NCBI GenBank assembly: GCA_043228905.1
Contig: JBHGNT010000017.1
Span: 930,001 to 994,000, forward strand
Direction: 5' to 3'
Origin: Azolla caroliniana
Taxonomy: Eukaryota > Polypodiophyta
DNA: 64,000 nt
Shown piece after piece: positions 22,900 to 34,400 of the stretch (position 1 is its first letter; each line of letters opens with the position of its first letter). The notes beneath the pieces are model-generated. The model searched no databases and was not told the origin of the DNA. It worked only from the letters and a program-made list of their open reading frames with translations. The position numbers and the translations under genes are program-made.

Positions 22900-24741
22900 G
22901 CCTTTTATTCTCGAAAGTTCACATCTCCTGAGATCAACTACCCAGTTTATGACAAAGAACTCTTTGCCATTATTGCAGCCTTTGAAGAATGGTGTCCTTA
23001 CTTAGCAGGCGCCCAACACCGTGTCCAAGTGGTGACCGATCACAAGAACCTCGTCTACTTCACCACTACTTGCATTTTGAACCGGAGGCAAGCGTGATGG
23101 TCGACCTTCTTGGCTGACTATGACTTTCAAATTATTTTACATCTCGGTGCCCAACATGATAAAGTCGATGCCCTATCTCGGCGTTCAGAATTCGAAATTC
23201 GACCAGGAGATGAGACCTACAATCAACAATCATGTTGTCTCCTACAACCACATTAGATTCAGCTCTTTGCAGCTTATATGGGTACAGATGAATCATTACT
23301 CAATGCAATAGCCACAGATACTACCACCGACAAATTTGCAAAAGAAATTAAGGATAATTGAGTCAACAAATCAACCATAAAGGAGGTACGAAATAGTCAA
23401 GAACAATTTATGTTTCGAGATGGTTTTCTTTTTCGGAACAACTTAATGTATGTCCCAGATGGTCCTTATCGTATCTGTATCATGAAGGAATGCCATGATG
23501 ACGCCCTGGTGGGACATTTTGGCGTTGCAAAAACTTTGGAGTTAATCTCTAGAAGTTATTGTTGGCCACAACCTTGGAAACTTGTTAAACAATTTGTGAA
23601 AACATGTGATACATGTGCCCGCGCCAAAGTAGTACATCATCGTCCCTACGATCTACTTCAACCTTTGCCAATTCCAAGTAGGCCATGGGCCTCCATCTTG
23701 ACGGATTTTATCACCGACCTTCCCGACATTGAGGGATTCAATTCAATATTAGTGGTGGTGGATAGATTCACAAAGATGGCACATTTTATTCCATGTTCTA
23801 AAGCAATTTCAGGGATGGAAACAACGGATCTATTGTTAACAAATATTGTGCACCTTCATGGTTTATCGGATGACATTATCTCTGATCGTGGTCCCCAATT
23901 TATGTCTCATTTCTGGAAGCGCCTCTTGGAACTTCCACAAAATTTTCGACAACCTTCCATCCTGAGACAGACGGCCAAACGGAACGAGTAAATCAGATCC
24001 TAGAGCAATATCTCCGATGTATGATAAGTTATCAACAAGATGATTGGATCAAATTTCTTCCAATGGCTGAGTTCGCCTACTACAATACTCTCCACACATA
24101 AACTAGTGTAACACCCTTCTTCGCAAATTATGGATTCCACCCACGCTTTAGTATAGCTATCCCTGCTGGTTCTATGAATCCATCTGTTGAAGAACGAGCT
24201 CGTCTAATAAAGAAGTGCATCATGACCTATCCCTAGAACTCTCAATTGCTCAAGAACGACACAAAGAGAAGGTTGATCAACATCGACAGGTTGCGCCTGA
24301 TTTTAAAGTCGGTGACATGGTATGGCTATTACGTCAGCATATTCCGACAACTCGCCCATGCAACAAACTTGATAACAAAAAGTTGGGGCCATTCCACAAC
24401 ATTGATAAAGTCAACACTGTGGCTTTCCGTCTTGCTCTTCCATCATACTACCGAATTCACAATGTCTTCCATGCATCACTTCTTGAGCTCTATCATCCAT
24501 CCTCAATTCCAGGAAGAAGCATCGAGCCACCTCCCCCTATGGCTTTGGCAACCGGGGATGAGTATGAAGTCGAGACCATTCTGGACTCATGCAAGAGCCA
24601 ACGAAAGCTCTAGTATCTGGTATTGTGGAAAGGATATCCCATCTCTGAGGCTACATGGGAGCCCGCTAGAAATTTACTAAATGCCCCGGAAGTGGTTCAT
24701 GATTTTCATCTCCGATATCCTAATAAATCCGAACCTTCTTG
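22900..24741 (+). pseudogene. Element B RNase H (rest), integrase and chromodomain
   Basis: RNase H resumes as [21 protein letters not shown] and [10 protein letters not shown], up to a TGA at 23095-23097. Then come the integrase HHCC finger (VGHFG..KT, CDTCARAK, about 23490-23630), the DDE core ([26 protein letters not shown], about 23695-23905) and, after a frame change near 23945, the ETDGQTE box. Near 24100 a stop precedes SVTPFFANYGFHP. The C-terminal part (24215-24613) holds GDMVWLLR and KLGPF, then a chromodomain (EYEVETILDS ... YLVLWKGYPISEATWEPARN) ending at a TGA at 24739-24741. The chromodomain would target insertion through histone marks. Confidence 0.85.
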
Positions 24742-25400
24742 AAGTCGGCACTTAAGGGGAGGATAATGTCATGAACATCGTCTCAAATGTGAACCTTAGG
24801 CTACATGGGAGCCCGCTAGAAATTTACTAAATGCCCCGGAAGTGGTTCATGATTTTCATCTCCGATATCCTCACAAATCCGAACCTTCTTGAAGTTGGCA
24901 CTTAAGGGGAGGATAATGTCATGAACATCGTCTCGAATGTGAACCTTAGGCTACATGGGAGCCTGCTAGAAATTTGCTAAATGCCCCAGAAGTGGTTCAT
25001 GATTTTCATCTCCGATATCCTCATAAATTCGAACCTTCTTGAAGTCGACACTTAAGGGGAGGATAATGTCATGAACATCGTCTCGAATGTGAACCTTAGG
25101 CTACATGGGAGCCCGCTAGAAATTTACTAAATGCCCCGGAAGTGGTTCATGATTTTCATCTCCGACATCCTCACAAATCCGAACCTTCTTGAAGTTGGCA
25201 CTTAAGGGAAGGATAATGTCATGAACATCGTCTCGAATGTGAACCTTAGGCTACATGGGAGCCCGCTAGAAATTTACTAAATGCCCCGGAAGTGGTTCAT
25301 GATTTTCATCTCCGATATCCTCACAAATCCGAACCTTCTTGAAGTCGACACTTAAGGGGAGGATAATGTCATGAACATCGTCTCGAATGTGAACCTTAGG
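24651..25400 (+). repeat. Five tandem 150-bp units at the pol/3' LTR boundary of element B
   Basis: Units start at 24651, 24801, 24951, 25101 and 25251 (CTACATGGGA each time), an exact 150-bp period with only a few substitutions between units. Each unit holds the last codons of the chromodomain ORF, the stop, the polypurine tract AAGGGGAGGA (one unit AAGGGAAGGA) and the first 34 bp of the LTR (TGTCATGAACATCG to CCTTAGG). The junction between units joins LTR and pol sequence at a shared AGG. The fifth unit runs into the full 3' LTR. Confidence 0.97.
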
Positions 25401-25739
25401 CCCTTGTATATATATTTCTCCTAGACAAACTTTAGACTTCAAACCTTTGTATAAAGAATGGTATGTAAGACCTAGTATGTAAGACCAGTATGTAAGACTC
25501 AGTATTTAAGACTTGGCATGCAAGAATTAGTATGCTTGATATTATAGTATGTAAGACTTGGCATGAGCATGCTTATCATGCATCACTACATGTATAAAAA
25601 AGGTTGATCTCCCTTGTTAACATCAAGGAGATCAACACCAGTCATGGAATATATATTTTTACTCATTGTCATCAACTTCTCGATCTCCCTATCTCATCAA
25701 CTTCCCCATCTCTTTACCCCCAAGTGTTCATCCGTGACA
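25367..25739 (+). repeat. 3' LTR of element B
   Basis: 373 bp, with a polypurine tract just before it at 25354-25363, TATA at 25593, and TGACA at the right end followed by the target duplication CTAGA. Confidence 0.95.
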
Positions 25740-28558
25740 CTAGATAATCTAGCGTGTGTAGTATCATTTAATATAATTAGTATCCCAGAGCATCCCATTG
25801 TTTTAGGATTACCATGGTTTGAATTACATAACCCAGACATAGATTGGAGAATAAGAGAAATGCGGTATCGACAAGCCTGAGGATCTACTCATAAGATTGC
25901 AACCATGTCGCTACATAAGTTGCGGGAAGAAGGACACAAGGAAGAAATGTTTCTCTTCGTAATATCAATAAAACCCTCTGACACCACTAAAGAGGAGTCC
26001 ACCGTTCAACTTCCAAAGAAGTATCATCATTATGCCGATGTGTTCGATAAAGTACAAGCCAATACGCTTCCTCACCATCGACCATATGATTGCCCCATCG
26101 ATTTACAACCGGGAAAAGAGCCACCATGGGGACTATTCTAGAATTTGTCACCAAACGAGCTAGAAGTCCTATGAGTCTATATAGAGGAGAATTTGGAAAA
26201 TGGTTTCATTTGGCACTCGAAATCTCCAGCCGACGCACCCATTTTCTTTGTCAAGAAAAAGGATGGGTCACTTCGTCTTGTTGTAGATTACTGTGGCTTG
26301 AATGAGGTTATCATCAGAAATAGGTATGCACTTCCCCTTATCTCAAGTATTTTAGAATGGATCAATGGTGCAAGGTTCTTCACGAAGATCGACTTACGGG
26401 GAGCATATAACCACGTACGGATCCAACCAGGAGATGAATGGAAGACCGCGTTTCGCACCAGATATGGGCACTTCGAGTATATGGTCATGCCGTTCGGCCT
26501 CACTAATGCACCAACAGTCTTCCAGCACATGGCAAATGATATATTCCGAGATCTCTTGGATGTTTGTTTGATCATCTATTTAGATGATCTACTGGTTTAT
26601 TCGAAGACCCAAGAAGAGCATGATTCTCATGTACTGTTAGTACTAAAACGACTTCGAGAACATGGTCTTTATGCAAAGCTGGAAAAATGTAGTTTCAGGT
26701 GCAACCAGGTGGAATTTCTGGGCTATGCCATCTCCTCGGAAGACATCTTCATGGATCCAGCTAAGGTCAAAACGATGGTAGAGTAGCAAACTCCGCGTTC
26801 ATTGCGAAATGTGCAATGTTGTTTAGGCTTTGCCAATTTCTACCGCAAGTTTATACAGGATTATTCAAAGCTTGTTCTATCTCTCACACAACTTACTAAG
26901 AAGGGACAATCGTTCGTTTGGTCTGAAGAAGTGGACAGGGCTTTTCAGAATCTTAAGAAGGCATTTACATCGGCTCCTATTCTAGCTCATGTTGATCCGG
27001 AAAAACTATTCATCATGGAAGCGGACGCGTCAGATTTCGCATTGGGTAGCATTGGGTAACAACAAGGTAATGATGAAAAGCTACTGTATCTTGTGGCTTT
27101 CCACTCACGCAAGTTTGACGCAGCCGAAATCAACTATGAAATTCATGATAAGGAGCTATTAGCAATAGTGGACTCTTTTATGCAATGGAGGCATTTTCTA
27201 GAGGGATCCTCTCATCAAGTCACTGTATTCAATGATCACAAAAACCTTGCCTACTTTCAGAGTGCCGCCTTCGAGTAGTCCAAAACTGTCATGACACATA
27301 TACAACTGGGCATTTTGGTAGTACTAAGACATTAGATTTAGAACAACGATCATTCTGGTGGCCCTGTATGCGATAATTTGTCGAAGATTTTGTTCGGACT
27401 TGTGATACATGTTGTAGAGCAAAAAGGCCAAGGCATCATCCATATGGTTTATTAGAACCATTACCAATTCCAAGCAAGCCGTGGCAATCCATTACTCTAG
27501 ATTTCATCACAGATCTTCCAGTCTCTAAGGGATTCAATGCTATTTTAACAATAGTAGATCGATATACAAAGATGGCTCATTTCCTGCCATGTACTCTCTA
27601 GTGAACAAAGCGCAGAAATTGTCATGTGTGAAGTATGTCGGCATCGTGGCCTTCCTGATAATATCATCAACGACCGTGGACCCCAATTCGTTTCGAAATT
27701 CTGGAAGCACCTTTTTAAAATGCTCAAGGTCACTTGTACCCTCTCCTCCGGCTACCACCCACAAACCAACGGCCAAGCAGAATGAACAAATCAAACGCTA
27801 GAGCAGTATCTTCGGTGCTTTCTAAGCTATCATCAGGATGATTGGGCATATATTCTCCACTTCGCCGAATTTGTCTATAATAACTCTGTCCACTCATCGA
27901 CTAAAGTTACGACATTTTATGCTTATACGGGTTGACACCCCCGGTGGTGTGTATTTGAAACCCCAGAGTTACCCACTAATCCTTGCGCAGAGGATCGTTT
28001 GGAGCGGTTATGCAAGATACAAGGAGATTTATCTACTCATCTACAACAAGCTCAACAAACACACAAGGTTTATGCTGATTGTCATCGGCTTCCATTCAGT
28101 TTTAACATTGGAGATCGAGTATGGCTACTACGACGACACATCAAGACTACTCGTCCTTGCGAGAAGTTGGATTATCGGCGACTAGGCCCTTTCCGTATTA
28201 TCGGAAAGATTAATGATGTCGCTTTTCTTCTTGATCTACCCCCGCAACTTTGCATACATCCAGTGTTTCATAGTTCTCTCCTCGAACCCTATCAAGACAA
28301 CACCATCTCAAGACGTATTCCACAACCTCCACCCCCGATCAAACTTGAAGATGGACCTTGATTCCAAGATTGTTTGCAACAAGCTCTACTATTTAGTCGA
28401 TTGGCTAGGATATAGTCCCAGCGACCATACCTAGGAACCGATAGAGAATGTGACCAATGCTCGTGCTCTTCTTGAAGACTTCCATCGCCAATATCCAGAG
28501 AAACCGGGTCCTCACTCCAAAACGATTCGTGGCACTCGTCGTTTTAAAGGGGGGATAG
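25740..28558 (+). pseudogene. Element A pol, 3' part: protease end, RT, RNase H, integrase, chromodomain
   Basis: The protease end (HPIVLGLPWFELHNPDIDW) resumes right after element B. The RT approach (HHRPYDCPIDLQPG) has a frame break near 26140. The RT core 26193-26786 carries [37 protein letters not shown] and YLDD at about 26577-26588. RNase H pieces follow ([37 protein letters not shown]). At about 27275 RNase H is joined directly to the integrase HHCC finger (TGHFGSTKT ... CDTCCRAK), so the end of RNase H and the linker are deleted. Integrase core pieces (ITLDFITDLP, NDRGPQF, YHPQTNGQ) and a chromodomain (YYLVDWLGY, ALLEDFHRQYP) end near 28550 before a G-rich polypurine tract. Confidence 0.88.
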
Positions 28559-28851
28559 TGTCATGATATGACAAGTCTCAAACCCGTGACCTTATGTTAC
28601 ATGAGTCGAGCTCTTCACCATTATACCATCTATTATAATACGAAAGATATTATGTTCATTTAAGTTTTATTATAGAAAATTGATGTATATTTCAGATTTC
28701 TCTGGAACATTCTAGAAACTTCAAGAGTACTCCTGAGAACACTATAAAAGGAAGCACAAGGCATTATTTCGAACCAAATTGGTTCAATGCCAATCTTAAG
28801 CCTCCTAGCCTTCCTTGTATATTCTTCTCACATAATATATCGCTATCATCA

Positions 28852-28890
<39 letters not shown>

Positions 28891-28951
28891 TTCTACACCC
28901 TCTATTCCTCTTAGTACTAATTTCTTCTCTGTCTCAGTACTATTCCTGACA
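28559..28951 (+). repeat. 3' LTR of element A
   Basis: 393 bp, preceded by AAAGGGGGGATA at 28545-28556. TATA at 28743; AAATTGGTTCAA at 28776-28787 takes the place of the predicted transcript start of the 5' copy. CT run at about 28857-28886. It ends TGACA, followed by the target duplication CATGT. Confidence 0.95.
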
Positions 28952-28956
28952 CATGT

Positions 28957-29350
28957 AACAAGTTTGTTTGTATGCAATTAGAATTCCCAATGCGAACTAT
29001 TCAGCCACCCAAAACCACAATGTTGAAACTTGCAGCACTGAAAGAAAATAGTTAGGTTTCCTCTTCAAAGGCAACCAACCAATCTATGATGCAACCCATC
29101 CAGAAACCAAGAGTACAAGACAAAGTGAAAAGTAAAGTCTTGCAAACAAGTGATAATGTGCGATCAAACATACACGATTTGAGACAAGCCTCTGACATGG
29201 ACAAAGAGAACACTAAAGGATGGAAAATATCTAAGAAATCCTTTAGAAGCAAGACACTTGTGGTGGGGAGGAACTACACACACGCACTTGAGAATCAAGG
29301 TTCATCTTTACAGGTTAATGCTTCAATGGTCTCTTCAGTCTTAGAAGCCT
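28957..29350 (+). pseudogene. LINE ORF1, C-terminal part
   Basis: The frame cut by element A continues as NKFVCMQLEFP, the place where plant ORF1 proteins have a zinc-knuckle-like CxxC. A Lys/Gln/Ser-rich basic tail follows (29086-29352 is open), suited to RNA binding. It stops at the TAG at 29350, about 130 bp before ORF2. Confidence 0.5.
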
Positions 29351-29458
29351 AGAAAAGGGTGAGTAGAGGCTCATATGTGGACATTTACAAACAAGGATCA
29401 AATGCAAATATTAGTCTTCATGCAAATAAGCATGGCGTGTAGTTAGATTAGTATTTTG

Positions 29459-29974
29459 CTTTGTTTTATATCGTCAACCGTATTAACCATGCATAAACAA
29501 GTCAAATGTGTTTCCTTCAATATACGGGGTCTTTGTAACCCTAGTAAATGGAAACTATTTTGGAACTATATTACCTCTTCTCAAACCAATGTAATTTGTG
29601 TTCAAGAACATAAACAAGTTGAATTCAGTAGTCAAGTTGGTTCATTTAGAGGCTTTGACATCTTCTATGTAGGTCAAGGTACAACATTTGGAGTGCTTAT
29701 GTTCATAAAACATGAGCTAAATCCAACGGTTGCCGATAATTATCAACGTGGGAGGTGGTTGGTTGTGCAATGCATGATAAATAGAGAGACATATTATTTT
29801 GTTGGAATATATGACCCGAATGCATCAAAGGAAAGAGCTTTACTTTGGCAAGGCATTTGTGATTATCCATGGCCACAAAATGCATTTATATGTGGAGATT
29901 TCAACAACTCTCCAAATGCAAGTGATAACACTAGTGGGCACTCGCATATGTTGAGAGAAGAACAAGATCAATGA
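29459..29974 (+). pseudogene. LINE ORF2, endonuclease domain (APE/EEP type)
   Basis: The open stretch contains the marks of the apurinic-like endonuclease of L1 elements: SFNIRGLCNPSKW, the catalytic Glu in ICVQEHKQ, GRWLVVQ, GIYDPN and the Asp/Asn pair in CGDFNNSP, ending at a TGA at 29972-29974. In an active LINE this domain nicks the target so that its 3' OH primes reverse transcription. Further endonuclease pieces run on to about 30200 in other frames with stops. Confidence 0.85.
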
Positions 29975-31769
29975 TATAATATGCAAAGCTCATTGGATTG
30001 GGTTGATTTATGGAAAATGATGCACCCTCATGTTCCTAGGTTTACCTTTCATCACGCCACCCACTCCTCATACTATGAAGGGCTTCATAGATGGTATTTG
30101 TTCCATGCTTAGAGTCAGTATGAAAATTTCACATGTATAATATATATAGATCATGCTTTGCAATTGTCAAATCATGCTCTTGTCTAGCTAGACCTTCATT
30201 TTGGGAATCATTCCTATGAAGAGCATCTCCAACGGTTCAGACTTATGCTCATTAACAATTACTTCAATCACGAACTCTTCAAGAGGATGGTCTATGACAT
30301 AATACCTCCTTTGTATGTAGAAGTCAACATAGACGTTGATATAGTGTGGGTACATTTTGTACATAGTTTATAAACAATAATACAAGAGTATGGGAAGTGG
30401 GGTGTCTCAAGACAGAGAGATTGCACTCAACAAGCCAAATTTACTTGTCAAGCCCTAACGGAGTTAGCACATAGAAGATCTCTGACTTTACATGAAGAGG
30501 ATGCATTGTGTATGGCCAAACACACATTGATGCTACGTGACAAAAATAATTTAGAAAAATGGCAAGTTAGGTCAAGACAGTTTCCATTGAAAGACAAAGG
30601 ATGTTGTTCTAAATCCTTCTTCCAAAGGTTGCATCTAAATGACAAAAGGAATCCATTAAATTCATCAAAAGTGGTGATGGTTCGTGGACTATAAACTGAC
30701 TTGAACTAGCCAAGGAATATGTAACTTATTTCTCTCACATCTGTAGTTAAACATGCCAGAGATACATTCTTGTCACTAGTTCAACCCACTATTTGTGTTG
30801 ATAAAGTTATTCCTTTGGATGCAACATTCACAATGGAGCAACTTTTGGAGGCTCAGAAGGGTCTGGGAAAAGGCAAAGCACCTGGTTGGGATGGTATTAC
30901 GTTAGAGTTCATTGCAGAATTTTGGGATGACCCTTAAGGATCTAATCCTATCTATGGCAAATAATGGTTGGCAACAATGCGGTATGCCTATCTCATGGAA
31001 AGAAGGTTTGGTCAAATTAATACCCAAAAAGAAATTGTGTGAATCCTTTTTGGATTAGCGACCAATCACTCTCATGTCAGTGATCTATAAACTTATTGTA
31101 AAGATAATTGCTAATTGTATTAAGGACACTTTGTTAGGAGGCATACATGTAAACTAGCACAACTTCATTTCCCGAAGGCAAATTACAGATAATATTGCTA
31201 ATGCCTATATTGGAATGGAGTATGCCAAATACACCAAACAAGATGTATTGATCATGCAAATTGACATTGAAAAGGCCTTTGACACCATCCAATGGGATTT
31301 TGTGGAAGCCACAATCGTCAAACTAAGATTGGCCCAAAAATGTCTCAAGCAATCTATTGGTTTTATGGGTCTAGCACATCGTCATGAATTATCAATGGTG
31401 AATTGACATATTCATTGAGCTTAGCCACATCAGTACGACAAGGTTGTCATGTAAGTGCATTGTTGTATGCAATTGCAACTCATCCACTACTATCGTACAT
31501 AGATCATCTAGTATCAATTGGTCAACATCACGGTTTGCAAATGAAAGATGATCATGATTTTGTGGCTTAGGCATATGCAAATGATACATCATTCCTATCA
31601 CAAAACAATCAAAATGATATGAGAGTGATTATGGATGCCCTCAAATTGTATGGGTTAGATGTTGGACTATATGTTAACTTCAACAAGTTCAGACTCCTAC
31701 CCTTGACATCATATAGTTGGCATCAACTTTTGTGGCCAAGTCAAGTTGTTAGCCCAAATGAAATGGTTG
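29975..31769 (+). pseudogene. LINE ORF2, RT fingers and palm, broken
   Basis: The RT entry box GKGKAPGWDGIT is at about 30868-30905. It is followed by PKKK near 31025, RPITLMSVIYKL (31060-31095), DIEKAFDTIQWDFVE (31260-31310, palm Asp) and SVRQGCHVSALLYAI (about 31430-31475). A YAND box stands at about 31575, where the catalytic YADD is expected; this copy has Asn in place of the first Asp. Stops and frameshifts are frequent. It is cut at about 31769 by a solo LTR. Confidence 0.8.
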
Positions 31770-32616
31770 TTGGGAAATAGGTCCCTCCGGATGGGAAGAG
31801 CACGAACCGGATCGGATGGAATCGACTGAGGAGCTGGATGATAATCGGCTTGTCTGAATTGAAATTTGGATATTGCATAAGGAGTTGAATCAGTCGATAG
31901 CTAACACGGCCAAGGCCGAAAAATCAACGAACCGATAATCGACCAACAACCGATTCGACGACTGTGAGTAAGAGAGATAGATAGATAGATATATTATATT
32001 ATCGTCTTCAGAGGTCAAATATGACCTATGAAACCAAAAATATTACATTTGACGTGATACGTGTGATAGTGAGTAGCGACTCTCGATGTTCAAGAACTTT
32101 ACCAATGAATGTTGCAATCGAGAGTGCACATTGTGGTTGTGAGAAAAATTCATGCTAGGATTGGGCTTGGTCGAAGAGATGTGGAATGCATGGTCAAATA
32201 TGATCAAAGACAGAGCATTGTATCAAAGTGTGATACTCAAACTCTTGAACTTGTTTAGGGCAAAGTGTGCATAGCTTGCCACTCTCATCACTTGTGCCCC
32301 AATGCCCCGTCTCACATCGTGATGCATGTGAGCTAAGTCGCATGGAAGGAATGGTTTGAATGGTAGATAACGGGGTGGGCTCTAACATGTATCGATGTGT
32401 ACGGTATCCCTGTTCCGCAAAGAATATGGTTTAAATGTAGTTAGGTGCAACATGTGTAGTATAATGTGTGAAGCGTGATCCTCCACATTTGTCCCATGTC
32501 ATGATACATTGGCGTTGTAAAAAGGCCTCATTTACTGAGGAATCTAGTGATGCATCATGAAGCACATCTCTTGCATCCCATCTACCAAACCATTTTTCTA
32601 TATCTTGCATCCAACC

Positions 32617-32689
<73 letters not shown>

Positions 32690-32918
32690 CACTGTAACCG
32701 TCAATCTGACGAAGAAGAACTCAAGGTCGTTGCCTTGTAGTTTCTTATTGTATACCTTACTCATATAGTGATTTCTTTGGAGTTTGTGGACTCTCGTGGT
32801 TTTTCCCTCTCAGGGTTTTCCATGTTAAAATCTTGTGTCTCTGTACTTTCATTTTTTATCTGGGGTTTTTGTGTCCTTTCGATCTTTCCACCCACGTACA
32901 CACGTGTATCAACTGGTT
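31770..32918 (+). mobile_element. Solo LTR, probably Copia-type, inside LINE ORF2
   Basis: About 1.15 kb of unrelated sequence separates two halves of the LINE RT frame. It begins near TGTTGGGAAATAGG (31768) and ends with leader-like words (CTCTCAGGGTTTTCC, ATGTTAAAATCTTGTGTCT) and GTATCAAC, as Copia LTRs often do. TGGTTG flanks it at 31764-31769 and again at 32914-32925 (twice in tandem), so the target duplication is there but its exact edge is ambiguous. A (GA)33 run lies inside at 32621-32686. No internal retrotransposon genes are present. Confidence 0.6.
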
Positions 32919-34400
32919 GTGGTTGGTAAAATCCTCATCGGTGGTTAGAAATCTTGGCTATCCATTGGGATGGAATGCTACTGGGAAAAGTAAGGTTGAA
33001 TGGGTTTTGCAAAAAGTGAGACAAAAGCTAAGCTATTGGAAGATTGCAACATGGTCGTTGCATGTTAGATTGAGGATAACGCAATCTATATTCATGGCTT
33101 ACATGCAATATTACTTAATTATGATTGATTGGCCGAAACACATGATACAAAAGATTAACTTAGAAATCATAAGCAAATTTTGGTGCTCTAAGCAGTCGTG
33201 TAGAGGTGTACGACCCCTATTGCTAGAGAAGGTATGCACTCCACGATTTTGTGGAGGGCTAAATATCTTAATTTGCAATTGCATATGTTGGTTAGAAAAG
33301 CTACTTTACTGCCAAAATTTGCTGAATAAACATTGCCTTGGGCACGAATGCTATCTGATATGTTTGATAATTTGAAAACCAAGTCATTTGGCTCATGGGA
33401 TACTAACCATTGGGATGTAGTGTTTGGAAAGCTTGATGGCGACATCAAAGGTTGTCCGTTTAACTCAAAGCTTCTAAAGCACTAGAAGGAAGTATTGCAC
33501 TACATAAAATGGAGAGGTAGAAATTCAAAATCAGGGAACTCTTTACGCCTCGAAAGATTACATTGGAGTGCTATATTCCACAGTCACTTGTTGAACAAGA
33601 GCCCAGGAAAGCTATTTTTATAGCAAAGTAGGGGTTGAAATCAATTGTAGATGTGGTAAATTACCAAGGTCACCTATTATGTTTCAATGACATGACATGT
33701 CGTTATAGTCTTGGGTCACATCATCGCGTTATCTGCAATCAAGTCACAGAGTTGGTACTTTCCTTAATACTTGTTCCACCTCTTGATGGAGATCACAGGA
33801 TTCAGGATTGGATGTTACAAATAGGGAACATTGTTATTCCAATGAATAAGATTATACAACATTCAGTGTATATGTTGTTGCAACCTGCCCCGTGGTTTCA
33901 CGAACATGCAAATGCATTATGGAACCTACACAAAACATAGTCCTGGTGGAAAAACAGACTTACAAGCTTATGGACCTCTGGTCTTCCACTTAACAACGAG
34001 TATTCCTATGGGTGTGCTCCCGATTGGGTCGAATCTTCAAAAGCATTCGATAGCCTCGTCACATTGTGCAAGATGTGGTGAACGATTGGAAACAGTCCCA
34101 CACTTATTATGGACTTGCTCATTCACTACAACATTTGTACAAAGACTAAGTGCATCTCTTTATCACAGATTTCCTGGCCGAAGGTTTGGGAAACACTTTC
34201 GGCTATTTGAACAAATTTCGTGCCCCCTATCCAACAATGCCAATTTTCTCCAATGGACACGAATTTGGGCACTCTAGACCATTTGGATGACCTGCAATAA
34301 TAAGGTCTTTGATTGAAACCAACTGCATGAAGTTAGCTTCTTTAAGCAATCCCTCAGGCAATCCTTATTTGATTGTCTGCAACTTAGAGACATCACACTG
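32919..34400 (+). pseudogene. LINE ORF2, RT thumb and zf-RVT end
   Basis: The thumb resumes as SSSVVRNLGYPLGW...KVEWVLQKVRQKLSYW...LHVRLRITQSIF (32930-33090) and FWCSKQSCRGVRPLLLEKVCTPRFCGGL. The zinc finger CARCGERLETVPHLLWTC is at about 34069-34122, complete for the CxxC-x-H-x-C pattern. The tail RIWAL...TIWMTCNNKVF is at about 34258-34310. Stops interrupt the region between 33375 and 33900. Confidence 0.8.

Larger units (their letters stand above)
18901..25739 (+). mobile_element. Ty3/Gypsy chromovirus B, 6.8 kb, nested in element A
   Basis: LTRs at 18901-19275 and 25367-25739 (375 and 373 bp) are flanked by the target duplication CTAGA (18896-18900, 25740-25744). Inside are gag, protease, RT, RNase H, integrase and chromodomain, then a 5 x 150 bp tandem array. 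A hAT-type MITE (22280-22891) splits RT/RNase H. The LTRs differ at about 3% of sites by eye (about 11 substitutions and two 1-bp indels). The frames are broken by a few stops and shifts only, so the insertion is fairly young compared with A. It is a relative of the Tf1/Sushi/Tcn1 branch of chromoviruses. Confidence 0.96.
16860..28951 (+). mobile_element. Ty3/Gypsy chromovirus A, 12.1 kb including nested element B
   Basis: Two related LTRs (16860-17298 and 28559-28951) both run TGTCATGATATG...CTGACA. They are flanked by the 5-bp target duplication CATGT at 16855-16859 and 28952-28956. Inside are gag, protease, RT, RNase H, integrase and chromodomain remains in that order, with element B inserted in the protease gene. 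Net length without B is about 5.2 kb. The two LTRs differ at roughly 7% of aligned sites by eye, many as C/T or G/A changes, so the insertion is old. All frames are broken. Confidence 0.95.

Noticed and set aside
24651-25400. CRISPR-like array
   Set aside because: The units are contiguous 150-bp tandem copies without spacers, in a plant retrotransposon.
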